From Bacteroidota bacterium (lineage in GTDB: Bacteria; Bacteroidota; Bacteroidia; Chitinophagales; Chitinophagaceae): a stretch of 64,000 nt of DNA. Shown piece by piece: positions 34,162 to 43,706 of this stretch; the stretch's first letter is position 1; every line of letters starts with the position of its first letter. Position numbers and translations under genes: made by a program. The notes beneath the pieces were generated by a model. It had not been told where the DNA came from, made no database searches, and worked only from the letters and a program-made list of their open reading frames with translations. The stretch lies in the NCBI GenBank assembly GCA_018267725.1, contig JAFDXY010000015.1, positions 124,001 to 188,000 on the forward strand, in the 5' to 3' direction.

Positions 34162-35373
34162 TTATTTGCTTAAATGCATGCTTCTTTCTTTATATAAATT
34201 TCTAAAATAAGGGTCTCTTAAATCTTTAATAAAACGAATGGCTTCGCCGGTACTTTTCATTTCTGGGCCTAATTCTTTATTTACTCCCGGAAATTTATTA
34301 AAACTAAAAACAGGTTCTTTAATAGCGTAACCATCTAACTTTTTTTCTAAAACAAAATCGGTAAGTTTATTGGCTTGCAACATTACTTTGGTTGCAATAT
34401 TTAAATAAGGAATTTGATAGGCTTTTGCAATAAACGGTGTGGTACGGCTTGCACGCGGGTTGGCTTCAATTACATATACTTTACCATCTTTAATAGCAAA
34501 TTGTATATTAATTAAACCTTTAATATTTAATGCACGTGCAATTTTTTCGCTATAAAATTCCATTGTTTCAACAACTAATGGTGTTAGGTTAAAAGCCGGT
34601 AAAACTGCATTGCTATCTCCACTGTGTATGCCTGCGGGTTCAATATGTTCCATTACGCCCATTACATGAAAATTTTCTCCATCAAAAATGGCATCTACTT
34701 CTGCTTCTTGGCAGCGGTCTAAAAAATGATCTATTAAAATTTTATTGCCGGGAATATGTTTTAATAAACTAACCACTGCTTTTTCAACTTCATCATCATT
34801 AATTACAATACGCATTCTTTGCCCACCCAATACATAACTTGGCCTTACTAAAACCGGGTATCCAACTTTATTGGCAACTTCAATAGCTTCGTCTGCCGTA
34901 TAGGCTGTGCCATATTCAGGGTAAGGAATATTTAGTTCTTTCAACAAATCACTAAAACGGCCACGGTCTTCGGCAATATCCATACTATCGAAAGAAGTAC
35001 CAATAATTTTTATTCCTTTTTCATGCAAACGCTTTGCTAATTTTAAAGCAGTTTGCCCACCTAATTGCACAATAACACCTTCGGGTTTTTCTAATTCAAC
35101 TATTTCCCATAAATGCTCCCAATAAACCGGTTCAAAATAAAGTTTATCGGCCATATCAAAATCGGTTGAAACCGTTTCAGGATTACAGTTTACCATAATT
35201 GCTTCGTAGCCACATTCTTTAATAGCTAATAAACCATGCACACAGCAATAATCAAACTCAATGCCTTGGCCAATTCTATTAGGCCCACTGCCTAAAACAA
35301 TTATTTTTTTCTTTGAAGAAGGAACGGATTCGTTGGAAGAAAGTGTTTTGCTCATTTTTAAGAAATTGTGCAA
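34162..35373 (-). CDS. carB: Carbamoyl-phosphate synthase large subunit, C-terminal half only
   Basis: A 403-residue protein covering only the second ATP-grasp unit of CarB. It starts just before SVPSSKKKIIVLGSGPNRIG, which in full-length CarB (about 940-1070 residues) lies at the domain border near residue 550, and runs through VNCNPETVSTDFD, GGQTALKLAKRL, RPSYVLGGQRM and EANPRASRTTPF to NLYKERSMHLSK. The allosteric MGS-like domain is absent, which I recall is usual in Bacteroidota. The first, carboxyphosphate-forming half is not upstream, where porZ lies. Either CarB is split in this genome or the gene is a remnant. It has an intact frame and its own start, so a split is more likely. Confidence 0.88.
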   Translation of the reverse strand: MHNFLKMSKTLSSNESVPSSKKKIIVLGSGPNRIGQGIEFDYCCVHGLLAIKECGYEAIMVNCNPETVSTDFDMADKLYFEPVYWEHLWEIVELEKPEGVIVQLGGQTALKLAKRLHEKGIKIIGTSFDSMDIAEDRGRFSDLLKELNIPYPEYGTAYTADEAIEVANKVGYPVLVRPSYVLGGQRMRIVINDDEVEKAVVSLLKHIPGNKILIDHFLDRCQEAEVDAIFDGENFHVMGVMEHIEPAGIHSGDSNAVLPAFNLTPLVVETMEFYSEKIARALNIKGLINIQFAIKDGKVYVIEANPRASRTTPFIAKAYQIPYLNIATKVMLQANKLTDFVLEKKLDGYAIKEPVFSFNKFPGVNKELGPEMKSTGEAIRFIKDLRDPYFRNLYKERSMHLSK

Positions 35374-35419
35374 ACCTACACGAAAAACTTAAACTGCGAA
35401 ATGAAACTTAAAATATCTA

Positions 35420-37792
35420 TCATCTTCCGCTTATTAAAATAATTTTTGTAACCAATTTTTCGGTGTTGCTATCATCGGTAATTAAAACCAAATAAACACC
35501 GCTTGCTACTTTTTCCCCTTTATAATTTCTTCCATCCCAAATTGCTTGCCCACCTAAAGCCCTTGTTTGAAAAATCAATCTACCATTGGGTTCTGCAATT
35601 TTTACCAATGCATTATTTACTACACCGCGTATAGCAATGGTGCCATTATAGTTTGGCGGAACAGGATTAGGAAATACCAATACATTACTATTAGTTGAAA
35701 TGCCTTCGGTAGCTGTGCCCATATAACTGCAAATACCTTTAAAGGTTGAAAAGAAAGCTTCGCCGGTGGTTGGGTTAATGGCAATATGGTTTACATCGTT
35801 ATCTAATAACGGAGAGTTATCTGCCGTAAAATGTTGTATAGTATTATCGCCTTCGGCAGAAATAAGCCACACTCCGTTTTTTGTACCTATCCATTTTCTG
35901 TTGGCACCATCAACTGCTATGGCTTGCACTTGTTCTCCTTGAAATAAATATTTTGTAAAAGCACCTTGTTGCACTACAGGCAAAACAGCATCGCAATTTT
36001 GATTGAACACATCTGTAGCACATTGTATAACAGCAATACCATTATCTGTACCTACCCAAATAAAACTGTTTTTATCTTTTGCCAAACAAAATACATTATT
36101 GCTTGGAAGATTTCCTTTGCCAATTCCTGTTTGATAAAATTTCCATTGGTCATCATTAATTGCATCTACACTTTTCCCGTAATTATAACAATACAAACCG
36201 CTACCGCGTGGGCACACAATCCATAACTGATTGGCATCATCAATTACAATTTGTGAAATAGCATTTTCAGTTGTAGTGGTTGGTAATGAAAATGCTTTCC
36301 AAGTTCCATCGGGTTTTAATACACTTAAATTTTTTGATGCCCCATAATTTGCAATCCATAAATTATTGTTTTGATCGAAAGCTAAACCGCTTACTCTGCA
36401 ACTTGCAGGATCTCCTAAAGCTGTTTGCAGGCTTGAGTTGTATTGCTTATAAATTTTTATTAAACTATTAAAATTTACTAACCCACCACCGTAACTGCCT
36501 GCCCATAAACTATTATCGGTTGGGTTAATTGCCAACGTAATAAAATCTAACACAGTATCTAAAACAGGTTGATTGTAATAACCAACATCATTCCAAATAC
36601 CATTGTTATAATTATAAATACCATTGCGGTTGTATTGATAATTCCATGCAGTATTTATACTACCTGCCGCTGCATATAAAATATTATTATTAAAAATAAT
36701 ATCTCCAGATGCTGTGCCCATTGGACCATTGGGAATATATGTTTGAGTTGATGATGAGGTGAAAGAAGAAAGCCCTCCAAAAAAATCGGCCACCCAAACA
36801 GTATTATTTGTTGTTATAGCATTTTTAGGAAATGAAATAATGCCTGGTTGTGCAATTGTTTTTTCTGTTACACCATTACTGTTTAATTGAACAACCCTGC
36901 TATTGCCATTTATTGTTCTTTGGCAAATCATTAATTTATTATCAGATGTTGCAACATTTACAATTGGCCAATTAATATCAGTATATAATAAACTCCAGTT
37001 GGTTCCATTTAAAACAAACAAAGAATCATTTTTATGTACAACTATTTTTTGATTAACGTATAAAATATTATTTACAACACCGTTACTTAAATTATTAATG
37101 CCACTAATGTTTTGCCAATTACTGTAATTGTTTAAGTTATTTGTATTTACGGTTGCACGTTTTAAACCTTCATCTGTGGCTGCATAATAATAACTTCCAT
37201 CGGTAGTAAAACCATTTACTTTAACTGCATTACCGGTATTACCTATTACCCAAGTGTCTTTAATTTCATATTTAATTAAATCTACAACTATTACACCTAA
37301 GCCGCTACACAAATAAGCAAACCCATTTTTACAAAATGCGTTATAAATTATTTTGTTATTGGTTGTATTACTTCTTTTTATATCTCCAACATTATTTACT
37401 ATGCTTCCTTTTAAAACATCTACATTGCTGTTAGCGTATGCAATTACCAATTGTTTTGTAGCATCATCCCAAGCAATGCAATTAATGCCAACATCATTCA
37501 AACCATTTACTTTACTGTATCTATCTGTTTCATTATTGGCATCAACACTAAATACATTATTGGTAGTTGCACAATAAATTTTATCTGCTTGTAATACCTG
37601 AATAGTTGATTGATAATTTAAATGTTCTCGCCAATTACCAATTGGAATTTGAGCGAAGCAATGCAAATTGAAGATGAAAGAAAATAAGAAGTAAAAAATA
37701 ATGAATAGTGAGTAGCGAGAATATATTCGTACTTCGCATTTTATACTTTGTACTTTATGCTTTGCATTTATTATTTTCTTCATCATTTTCAT
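35420..37792 (-). CDS. porZ: Type IX secretion system protein PorZ
   Basis: A 790-residue exported protein. After the signal region it starts PIGNWREHLNYQSTIQVLQA, then KIYCATTNNVFSVD and SKVNGLNDVGINCIAWDD, as in the PorZ N-terminal beta-propeller; further propeller repeats run to about 700 (IAINPTDNSLWAGSYGGGLV, VWVGTDNG-like IWVGTDNGIAV). The C-terminal ~80 residues are a T9SS sorting domain (VFPNPVPPNYNGTIAIRG ... ASGVYLVLI). PorZ is a surface component of the attachment complex that processes T9SS cargo. The first 47 residues are odd: the signal peptide is preceded and partly built from repeat DNA (37672-37770). Other starts: none better. Confidence 0.9.
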   Translation of the reverse strand: MKMMKKIINAKHKVQSIKCEVRIYSRYSLFIIFYFLFSFIFNLHCFAQIPIGNWREHLNYQSTIQVLQADKIYCATTNNVFSVDANNETDRYSKVNGLNDVGINCIAWDDATKQLVIAYANSNVDVLKGSIVNNVGDIKRSNTTNNKIIYNAFCKNGFAYLCSGLGVIVVDLIKYEIKDTWVIGNTGNAVKVNGFTTDGSYYYAATDEGLKRATVNTNNLNNYSNWQNISGINNLSNGVVNNILYVNQKIVVHKNDSLFVLNGTNWSLLYTDINWPIVNVATSDNKLMICQRTINGNSRVVQLNSNGVTEKTIAQPGIISFPKNAITTNNTVWVADFFGGLSSFTSSSTQTYIPNGPMGTASGDIIFNNNILYAAAGSINTAWNYQYNRNGIYNYNNGIWNDVGYYNQPVLDTVLDFITLAINPTDNSLWAGSYGGGLVNFNSLIKIYKQYNSSLQTALGDPASCRVSGLAFDQNNNLWIANYGASKNLSVLKPDGTWKAFSLPTTTTENAISQIVIDDANQLWIVCPRGSGLYCYNYGKSVDAINDDQWKFYQTGIGKGNLPSNNVFCLAKDKNSFIWVGTDNGIAVIQCATDVFNQNCDAVLPVVQQGAFTKYLFQGEQVQAIAVDGANRKWIGTKNGVWLISAEGDNTIQHFTADNSPLLDNDVNHIAINPTTGEAFFSTFKGICSYMGTATEGISTNSNVLVFPNPVPPNYNGTIAIRGVVNNALVKIAEPNGRLIFQTRALGGQAIWDGRNYKGEKVASGVYLVLITDDSNTEKLVTKIILISGR
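37672..37770 (-). repeat. AAGTACAAAG/TACTCACTATTC-type repeat in the porZ signal region
   Basis: On the minus strand the sequence reads as short direct repeats (GCATAAAGTACAAAGTATAA, then TCTCGCTACTCACTATTCAT), typical of low-complexity dispersed repeats in this group. In frame it encodes residues about 8-40 of PorZ (KHKVQSIKCEVRIYSRYS...), including part of the hydrophobic core of the signal peptide. Confidence 0.6.
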
Positions 37793-37909
37793 TCATTCAA
37801 AAATAACAAAGTATCTTTTGTTTTAATGCAAGTATAATAAACGAGTTTATAAACTTATTTTACTTTATAAAAAATTGCAATTTATAAATTCAAGTTTAAT
37901 AAAATAAAA

Positions 37910-37942
37910 AACATCTTGCTATAATAATTATAACAAGATGTT
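37910..37942 (-). terminator. Terminator of the HK/RR/TonB-receptor operon
   Basis: AACATCTTG (37910-37918) and CAAGATGTT (37934-37942) form a 9-bp stem, with TATAA/TTATA extending inside. On the minus strand it is followed by TTTTTATTTT. It lies 30 bases past the stop of the beta-propeller gene. Confidence 0.85.
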
Positions 37943-37972
37943 GAAGTAAGGGTAGGCAATAATTTTTGCAGG

Positions 37973-38920
37973 TTACTTTTTCCCTACAACCAATATTTGA
38001 AATGTTCCGGGAATAACTTTTGGTCTTCCGTTTCCTGTTGCAGCTTCTGTTTCTGCTGCAGGCAAATACAGTAAATGTGTGCTTTCATCTACTATTATTG
38101 TTCTTGCTGTTTTTTTAGTGGGTACTGTTTCAGTAATAGAATATTTATCGGCAGCATCTTCGTGTATTACCGTCATGGTTCCATCGCTTCCGTTTGAAGT
38201 ATAAATATTTTTTAAACCATTATCAAACGCAGCACCATCACAACCTTTACCAATAGGTAGTTCTGAAATTATTTTTCCATTTTCTGCATTTACTACCGCC
38301 AATAAATTATTATCGCCGCAGGCAGCAAATAATCTTTTTGTTTTAACATCAATTGCTAAACCTGTTGGAGCTTCTCCGGGCAATAAACTCCAATGATTGA
38401 TTACGGTAAATGTTTTGCTATCTATAACTACTATTTCATTTTTATCTTCAATGTTCACAAAAATTTTACCGGCACCATCGCTTACTGCTGTTTCAGGTTT
38501 GCCACCAACAGTAATTGTATTGGTAACTTTATTAGTTGCAGGATTAATAAAAGTTAAATCTTTACTTCTGCCATTACAAGTAATTATTCGTTTACAATAA
38601 TCGTCATAAAAAATTGCATCGGGGTTTTGGCCTGTTGCAACAGAATCTGTTACGGCAAAAGTTTTTAAATCAAACACATACACATTATTTAATCTGCCAT
38701 TGCTGGTGTATCCTTTATTTAATGAAGAAACAAAGGCAATACCATGAACACCTATTGTATTATTAATAACCGCTACAGAGTCTCCGGTTTTTTTATTTAA
38801 AATATTTACATGTGTGCCATGAGATACATATACATTATCTCCATGCACAGCAATATAATCCCAACCACCAGAGCTTAGAATATGGAATATTTGTAAAATA
38901 GAAAATACAATAGCTTTCAT
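37973..38920 (-). CDS. YncE-like beta-propeller protein (YVTN family)
   Basis: A 315-residue seven-bladed-propeller protein of the YVTN/YncE type: HILSSGGWDYIAVHGDNVYV, VSHGTHVNILNKKTGDSVAV, then GKPETAVSDGAGKIFV and LPGEAPTGLAIDVKTKRLFA. The N-terminus is short (M-KAIVFSILQIF) and poor as a signal peptide; family members usually have about ten more residues, so the signal may be shortened. Last gene of the operon headed by the response regulator; the export status and ligand are unknown. YncE-like proteins of similar operons are linked with TonB-dependent uptake. Confidence 0.86.
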   Translation of the reverse strand: MKAIVFSILQIFHILSSGGWDYIAVHGDNVYVSHGTHVNILNKKTGDSVAVINNTIGVHGIAFVSSLNKGYTSNGRLNNVYVFDLKTFAVTDSVATGQNPDAIFYDDYCKRIITCNGRSKDLTFINPATNKVTNTITVGGKPETAVSDGAGKIFVNIEDKNEIVVIDSKTFTVINHWSLLPGEAPTGLAIDVKTKRLFAACGDNNLLAVVNAENGKIISELPIGKGCDGAAFDNGLKNIYTSNGSDGTMTVIHEDAADKYSITETVPTKKTARTIIVDESTHLLYLPAAETEAATGNGRPKVIPGTFQILVVGKK

Positions 38921-38951
38921 TGTGTTGTGTTTTATTGGTTGAAATTATTGT

Positions 38952-39386
38952 TTAATCTTGAGTTTCTTTTATGAATTTTCCATTAACATCAAAAATTACA
39001 TCTTTACCATTTACTTCTGCTTCGTAGTTTATTTCTCCACCGGCTTTTAAAATTTTTGCAGCTTCAGTAATTTTCTTGCCTTTATAATTTTTACTTACAT
39101 AGTTTAAAACTGCAGCAGGCAATTCAGATACTTCTATTTTCCATTCTGTTTCTTTTAATGTTCCATCGGCTGCATAAGTGGCACTCATGTCTTTTCCGTT
39201 TTGTTTAAAGCCGGCTTCATAACCTCCGTCTTTTTCTTTTTCCCATTTTACTTTTTCTGCCCCTTTAAAACTTTTTTCAAATGCTGTTTTTACAGCTGCA
39301 TTTGGTGTAATGTTTTTTTTCTCTTTTTGAGAAAAGCCTGTGGTAGCAATGGCTACGGCAACAAGGCATAGCATAATTTGTTTCAT
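38952..39386 (-). CDS. PepSY-like domain protein
   Basis: A 144-residue periplasmic protein (signal peptide M-KQIMLCLVAVAIATTGFSQ). The rest is two PepSY-like repeats: VKTAFEKSFKGAEKVKWEKE followed by GYEAGFKQNGKDMSATYAAD, and AVLNYVSKNYKGKKITEAAK followed by YEAEVNGKDVIFDVNGKFI. PepSY-like proteins of this type in Bacteroidota often accompany two-component systems and metal or stress responses. It lies between the TonB receptor and the beta-propeller gene. Confidence 0.88.
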   Translation of the reverse strand: MKQIMLCLVAVAIATTGFSQKEKKNITPNAAVKTAFEKSFKGAEKVKWEKEKDGGYEAGFKQNGKDMSATYAADGTLKETEWKIEVSELPAAVLNYVSKNYKGKKITEAAKILKAGGEINYEAEVNGKDVIFDVNGKFIKETQD

Positions 39387-39442
39387 GTTTTTGAATTTAG
39401 ATTGTAAACCTATTATTCAATTCTGTTTATAATTTGTAGTTT

Positions 39443-41626
39443 TTATTTTTCTTTTGCAAATGGTTGAAAACGTAAACTCAGGTTTATAATTCTTCCGTCA
39501 ATAGGAGCCCATAATGTTTTAAATGTTGGATTGCTTATAGGTCCCGTATATAAGCTTTCATAATTACTTTGTTTTATATTTAATAAATTTTCACAGTTTA
39601 AAACCAAACTCCATTTTGGTCCGAATTTTTTTTCTGCCATTGCAGCTACAAATAAATATCCAGAAGTTTTAGAGTTATCATCTCTGTATTGATATCCTGT
39701 ATATGATGCTTCTAATCCAATTCTAAAATTTCCTTCTTCTTCGTACAAAGCGGTTGCTGCAACTCGGTTGCGTGGTGTATAAGGCATGAATTGATTGGGA
39801 GATAAATATTGACGGTTTGCATCGGTATAAGTATATCCTAAATAAAATTCCCAATCGGGTACTTTTAATTGTACATAAGTATCAAACCCTTTGGTAAGAA
39901 CAGGTTTGCTTTGATTATTGAAAAAAACATTTCCTAAAAAATCTTGCGTAGCAATAATTGGAGAAGTTATTTGTGTAACAAAGAATGCTTGATTAATAAA
40001 GATGCTGCTTTCTTCTCCAAATTCTTTTTTATAATTAAATTCTATATTACCTGCATAAGATTTTTCGGCAGTTGCATTATTGGCAATAGGTTGTAATTGA
40101 TAAATAGTATAATCTGTTATTTGCGGTGTTAATGGATTTGGTGTTGTATAGCCCATACCAAAACCTACACGAGAACCCCAATGCTCATTAAACCTATGAA
40201 ACAATGCTATACGTGGTAAAACAAAATCTCCATATTTGTTGTGGTGGTCTGTACGCAAACCTGTTTCTAATTTTGTGCCTTCAAATAATTGCCAAGTATC
40301 TTGTAAAAAAACTCCTTCGGTTGTATTAGTAAAGCTGCCAACGGGTGCAGGCGTTGCAGCAGATGGTTTAAAATCTTCTCCCGTAACATTTATACCACCA
40401 ACAATAGTGTGTTTGCCGGCTCTTTTAACCAATGATGCTTCTGTATAAAAATTATTTTGTGTACCATTAAAGTAATAAGTGTTAGTTGTTTCATCTCTAC
40501 TAAATAAGCTTAAACTTGCTTTTATAGTACCCGTTAAATTATTGGCAAATCTATTTTCGGCAATAAATGAAAATTGATTTCTGTTCAATTTATTTTTTTC
40601 AAAGTAAGGATGTGCAGGGTCTTGTTTTCCAGATACAGCAATCATATCTCCACCGGTTCTGGTATCAAAGCTTCCATTCCAACCTAAAGATATATAACTT
40701 TTTGTTGATGGGTAAAAAAACAGCATTGGATGTATAACAGTACTTTTAATATTGGGTACATCACTAAATCCATCATTATTAACATCAGCTTGTTTTTGAA
40801 AAGTTTGTCCGCCAAAAAGTGTAAAGCCAAATTTTTTCCAACGCTGACCATAATATGCATTAATGTTTGTTTCGTTTAATGTTGTTTGATTAATTAAGAA
40901 AGAAACATCGGGATCGTAAGTTGGTTTTTTTGAAACTAAATTTATTAAACCACCTATGGCACCACCACCATATAAAGTAGATGATGAACCTTTTATTAAT
41001 TCTATTTGTTTTAAATCTAATGGTGGAATAGTTAATATACCAAAACCGCCTGCATAGCCGCCATACAAAGGCATTCCATCTCTAATAATTTGTGTGTACC
41101 TACCATCTAACCCTTGTATTCTTACATTGGCATTGCCTGTTGTTGCAGATGATTGTTGAATTTGCACGCCGCTAACATCTCCTAAAATACTTGCAATGTT
41201 TCCGGGTTTAAGTGTGCTTTCTTCATTCATTTCTTCTTGCCCTAATACTTCAACTTTTGTAGTTGCGTTTTCAATTCTATCGTTACTTCTTGTTGTAGAA
41301 ACTACTACTACATCTTTTAATTGTTTAGCATCTTCTTGCAACAAAATAGTATGTGTTATTGTATCAGAAAATTTTATAAGTTGCTCTTCATCTTTATAAC
41401 CAACATAAGTAAACACAACTGTTGCAGTATCTGCTTGTATTCCTTTTATAAAAATTACTCCTACCGCATTGGTTGAAGAAGTAATACTGTTATTATACTT
41501 TGTTTTAACGGTAACACCTTGTAGTGTTTCATTTGTTTTACCGTCTTTTACTACAGCTTTAAAAACATGTTGTGCCTTTGCACTAATAGCTGCTAAAAAA
41601 AATAATGATATGATTAACTGTTTCAT
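39443..41626 (-). CDS. TonB-dependent receptor
   Basis: A 727-residue outer-membrane receptor. Signal peptide ends AKAQ; residues about 20-100 form a carboxypeptidase-regulatory-like beta-sandwich (AVVKDGKTNETLQGVTVKTK); the plug follows with VVVVSTTRSNDRIENATTKV as TonB-box-like region, GVQIQQSSATTGNANVRIQG and IELIKGSSSTLYGGGAIGG; the rest is a 22-stranded barrel ending LSLRFQPFAKEK. It imports a ligand with TonB energy. Co-located with a two-component system, PepSY-like and YncE-like genes, a set suggesting metal or metal-chelate uptake; the ligand is not identifiable. Confidence 0.95.
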   Translation of the reverse strand: MKQLIISLFFLAAISAKAQHVFKAVVKDGKTNETLQGVTVKTKYNNSITSSTNAVGVIFIKGIQADTATVVFTYVGYKDEEQLIKFSDTITHTILLQEDAKQLKDVVVVSTTRSNDRIENATTKVEVLGQEEMNEESTLKPGNIASILGDVSGVQIQQSSATTGNANVRIQGLDGRYTQIIRDGMPLYGGYAGGFGILTIPPLDLKQIELIKGSSSTLYGGGAIGGLINLVSKKPTYDPDVSFLINQTTLNETNINAYYGQRWKKFGFTLFGGQTFQKQADVNNDGFSDVPNIKSTVIHPMLFFYPSTKSYISLGWNGSFDTRTGGDMIAVSGKQDPAHPYFEKNKLNRNQFSFIAENRFANNLTGTIKASLSLFSRDETTNTYYFNGTQNNFYTEASLVKRAGKHTIVGGINVTGEDFKPSAATPAPVGSFTNTTEGVFLQDTWQLFEGTKLETGLRTDHHNKYGDFVLPRIALFHRFNEHWGSRVGFGMGYTTPNPLTPQITDYTIYQLQPIANNATAEKSYAGNIEFNYKKEFGEESSIFINQAFFVTQITSPIIATQDFLGNVFFNNQSKPVLTKGFDTYVQLKVPDWEFYLGYTYTDANRQYLSPNQFMPYTPRNRVAATALYEEEGNFRIGLEASYTGYQYRDDNSKTSGYLFVAAMAEKKFGPKWSLVLNCENLLNIKQSNYESLYTGPISNPTFKTLWAPIDGRIINLSLRFQPFAKEK

Positions 41627-41668
41627 AACTGCAAAAATATTTTTTAAATTCTGAAGGAAAATTGAAGT

Positions 41669-42922
41669 TTAAAAAGAAACAATAAAATAATGATAATTAT
41701 TGTTGAACGAATAGGATAATGTATATCCTGCAGTATCGCAAATTTGCTTGGCAATTGATAAGCCCAAACCGTTGCTGTGAGCAGATTGTTCTGCTTTATA
41801 AAATCTTGTAAATACTTTAGTTGTATCTAAACTTGTTTGTGCAGTATTAGCAATTTGTAATTGTGTTGAAGTTAGATTGATAATTATTTTACCGCCTTGT
41901 ACATTATATTTTATAGCATTAATTAATAAATTGTTTAACAGAATTTCTGCCAAATCATTATTCATATTAATACTAACCTCTTCTAAATTTAAACCAAGTT
42001 GAATGTTTTTGTTTTGAATTAATTCGTTTAACTGAATTAGTTTGTTTTGAATAATTGATTTAAAATTTATATTTGTTTTTTGCTCGTACTGGTTGTTTTC
42101 AATTTTTGTAAGAAGCAATAAAGATTTATTTAAGTTAGCCAATCTTTGTAATGCATTATTGGCAGCATGTATGGCTTCGGTTTGTTGTTGCGAAAGGTTT
42201 TCGTTTTGTATAAGTATATCAAGTTTTGTTCTAATAATAGCAAGTGGCGTTTGCAATTCATGCGAAGCATTTTCTGTAAATTGTTTTAATGAAATAAAAT
42301 CTTGCTGGGCTTTGTTAATTACTTTTTCTACTATTTTGTTTAATGTAGAAAACTCTTCAATATTATTAGGTTGAAAAGTTATTTGCTTTTGTTTGCTTAA
42401 TTCAAAATTATTAATAGTACCAAGTGTTGTATAAAATGGTTTCCAAAGTTTTTGCAATACAACACGGTTTATAAAAAACGATACCAACAAAATAAGCAGT
42501 ATGGTTACAAAAGTTATAATGGCAACAGATTTAATAACATCTTCTGTACCTTCTAAAGACTTACTTACTTTAACTTCATAAAATTTATTTTGTACTTGTA
42601 TGCCAAAACTTAATTGTCTAAAAACATCTACATTATTATCTACATTATCATACAACAACACATTTGTAAAACGTCTTTTAATATTGCTATTGTTAGGGGC
42701 AAGGCTAAAAACAATTTGCTGATCTTTTATGGTAAATACTTCAGGTAATTTTTGATGCTCGGCTACATATTTTTCTATTTCAGCTTGCTCTGTTTCTAAA
42801 TTATCATCTAACTGTGCTATTAAAACATATTGTAATGAAAAATAAAATGCAACAGCAGCCAATAAAAATATAATAATGGTTGCTGCCAAATTAATACGAT
42901 TATATTTTACAAATAATTTCAT
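41669..42922 (-). CDS. Sensor histidine kinase (HAMP-less, EnvZ/OmpR-type)
   Basis: A 417-residue kinase with two membrane helices (about 10-30 and 130-150) around a ~100-residue sensor domain. The H-box is SHELQTPLAIIRTKLDILIQ (His near residue 220). The ATP-binding part has NNLLINAIKYN (N-box), the G-box GLGLSIAKQIC, and ends at FIVSF. A segment in front (QPNNIEEFSTLNKIVEKV) is HAMP-like. It follows the response regulator by 2 bases and is followed by the TonB receptor after 42 bases, so one operon. Confidence 0.93.
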   Translation of the reverse strand: MKLFVKYNRINLAATIIIFLLAAVAFYFSLQYVLIAQLDDNLETEQAEIEKYVAEHQKLPEVFTIKDQQIVFSLAPNNSNIKRRFTNVLLYDNVDNNVDVFRQLSFGIQVQNKFYEVKVSKSLEGTEDVIKSVAIITFVTILLILLVSFFINRVVLQKLWKPFYTTLGTINNFELSKQKQITFQPNNIEEFSTLNKIVEKVINKAQQDFISLKQFTENASHELQTPLAIIRTKLDILIQNENLSQQQTEAIHAANNALQRLANLNKSLLLLTKIENNQYEQKTNINFKSIIQNKLIQLNELIQNKNIQLGLNLEEVSINMNNDLAEILLNNLLINAIKYNVQGGKIIINLTSTQLQIANTAQTSLDTTKVFTRFYKAEQSAHSNGLGLSIAKQICDTAGYTLSYSFNNNYHYFIVSF

Positions 42923-42924
42923 TG

Positions 42925-43602
42925 TTAGTGAATACTAAATTTATAACCCATACCGTAAATAGATTTTAAATAATCTGTGCAATTGGCGTTCAATAGTTTT
43001 TTTCTAAGATTTTTTATATGCGTATAAATAAAATCATAACTATCTGCTAAATCCATATCATCTCCCCAAAGGTGCTCTGCTATTGCATTTTTGCTTATTA
43101 CTTTATTTTTATTGCTAATAAAATACAATAGTAATTCATATTCTTTTTTTGTTAAATCAATAAGTGTATTATTTATTTCAACGGTTTTTTGCGAAGTGTT
43201 TACAACAATTTCATTTAGCGTAATAACATCATTTCCATTAAAATATTTTCTGCGAATAATAGCTTCAACTCTTGCACTTAATTCGGGCAAATGAAACGGT
43301 TTAGTAAGGTAATCATCGGCTCCTGCTTTTAAACCTTGCAATTTATCATCTAAAGAGTTTTTTGCCGATATAATTAAAACACCATCTGCTTTATGTTTTT
43401 TTTTTAATTCTTTTAAAATTTCTAATCCGCTTCCATCGGGTAGTGTTATATCTAACACAATGCAAGCATATTCATATAAAGAAATTTTTTCAATAGCAGA
43501 ATGAAAGTTGGTTGCGGTTTCGCAAATAAAATTATCATTGCCTAAATAACTGCAAATGCTATTAAGCAATTCTAATTCATCTTCAATAATTAATACTTTC
43601 AT
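42925..43602 (-). CDS. OmpR-family response regulator
   Basis: A 225-residue two-domain regulator. Receiver with acidic pocket EDE (7-9), phosphoacceptor Asp51 (VLDITLPDGSG) and Lys near 101 (YLTKPFHLPELSARV); winged-helix domain from about 130 (NEIVVNTSQKTVEINNTLID, then SYDFIYTHIKNLRKKLLNAN). First gene of the operon with the kinase, TonB receptor, PepSY-like and YncE-like genes, which it probably controls. The 104-base gap upstream also holds the terminator of asd. Confidence 0.95.
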   Translation of the reverse strand: MKVLIIEDELELLNSICSYLGNDNFICETATNFHSAIEKISLYEYACIVLDITLPDGSGLEILKELKKKHKADGVLIISAKNSLDDKLQGLKAGADDYLTKPFHLPELSARVEAIIRRKYFNGNDVITLNEIVVNTSQKTVEINNTLIDLTKKEYELLLYFISNKNKVISKNAIAEHLWGDDMDLADSYDFIYTHIKNLRKKLLNANCTDYLKSIYGMGYKFSIH

Positions 43603-43653
43603 GCACTGTAAAGTTGCATATAAGATTCTGAATAAAAACTGAAGTAAATAAAA

Positions 43654-43682
43654 AAAGGAAGTTGATTGCTCAAACTTCCTTT
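43654..43682 (-). terminator. Rho-independent terminator of asd
   Basis: AAAGGAAGTT (43654-43663) with AACTTCCTTT (43673-43682), perfect 10-bp stem; on the minus strand the stem runs into TTTT. It lies 24 bases after the asd stop. Confidence 0.88.
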
Positions 43683-43706
43683 AATAAAAACACCTCACAA
43701 AATATG

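Noticed and set aside
34162..35373. CarB as a frameshifted full-length gene
   Set aside because: No CarB N-terminal coding is seen in any frame in the 46 bases up to the porZ stop or beyond; the gene is a clean half.
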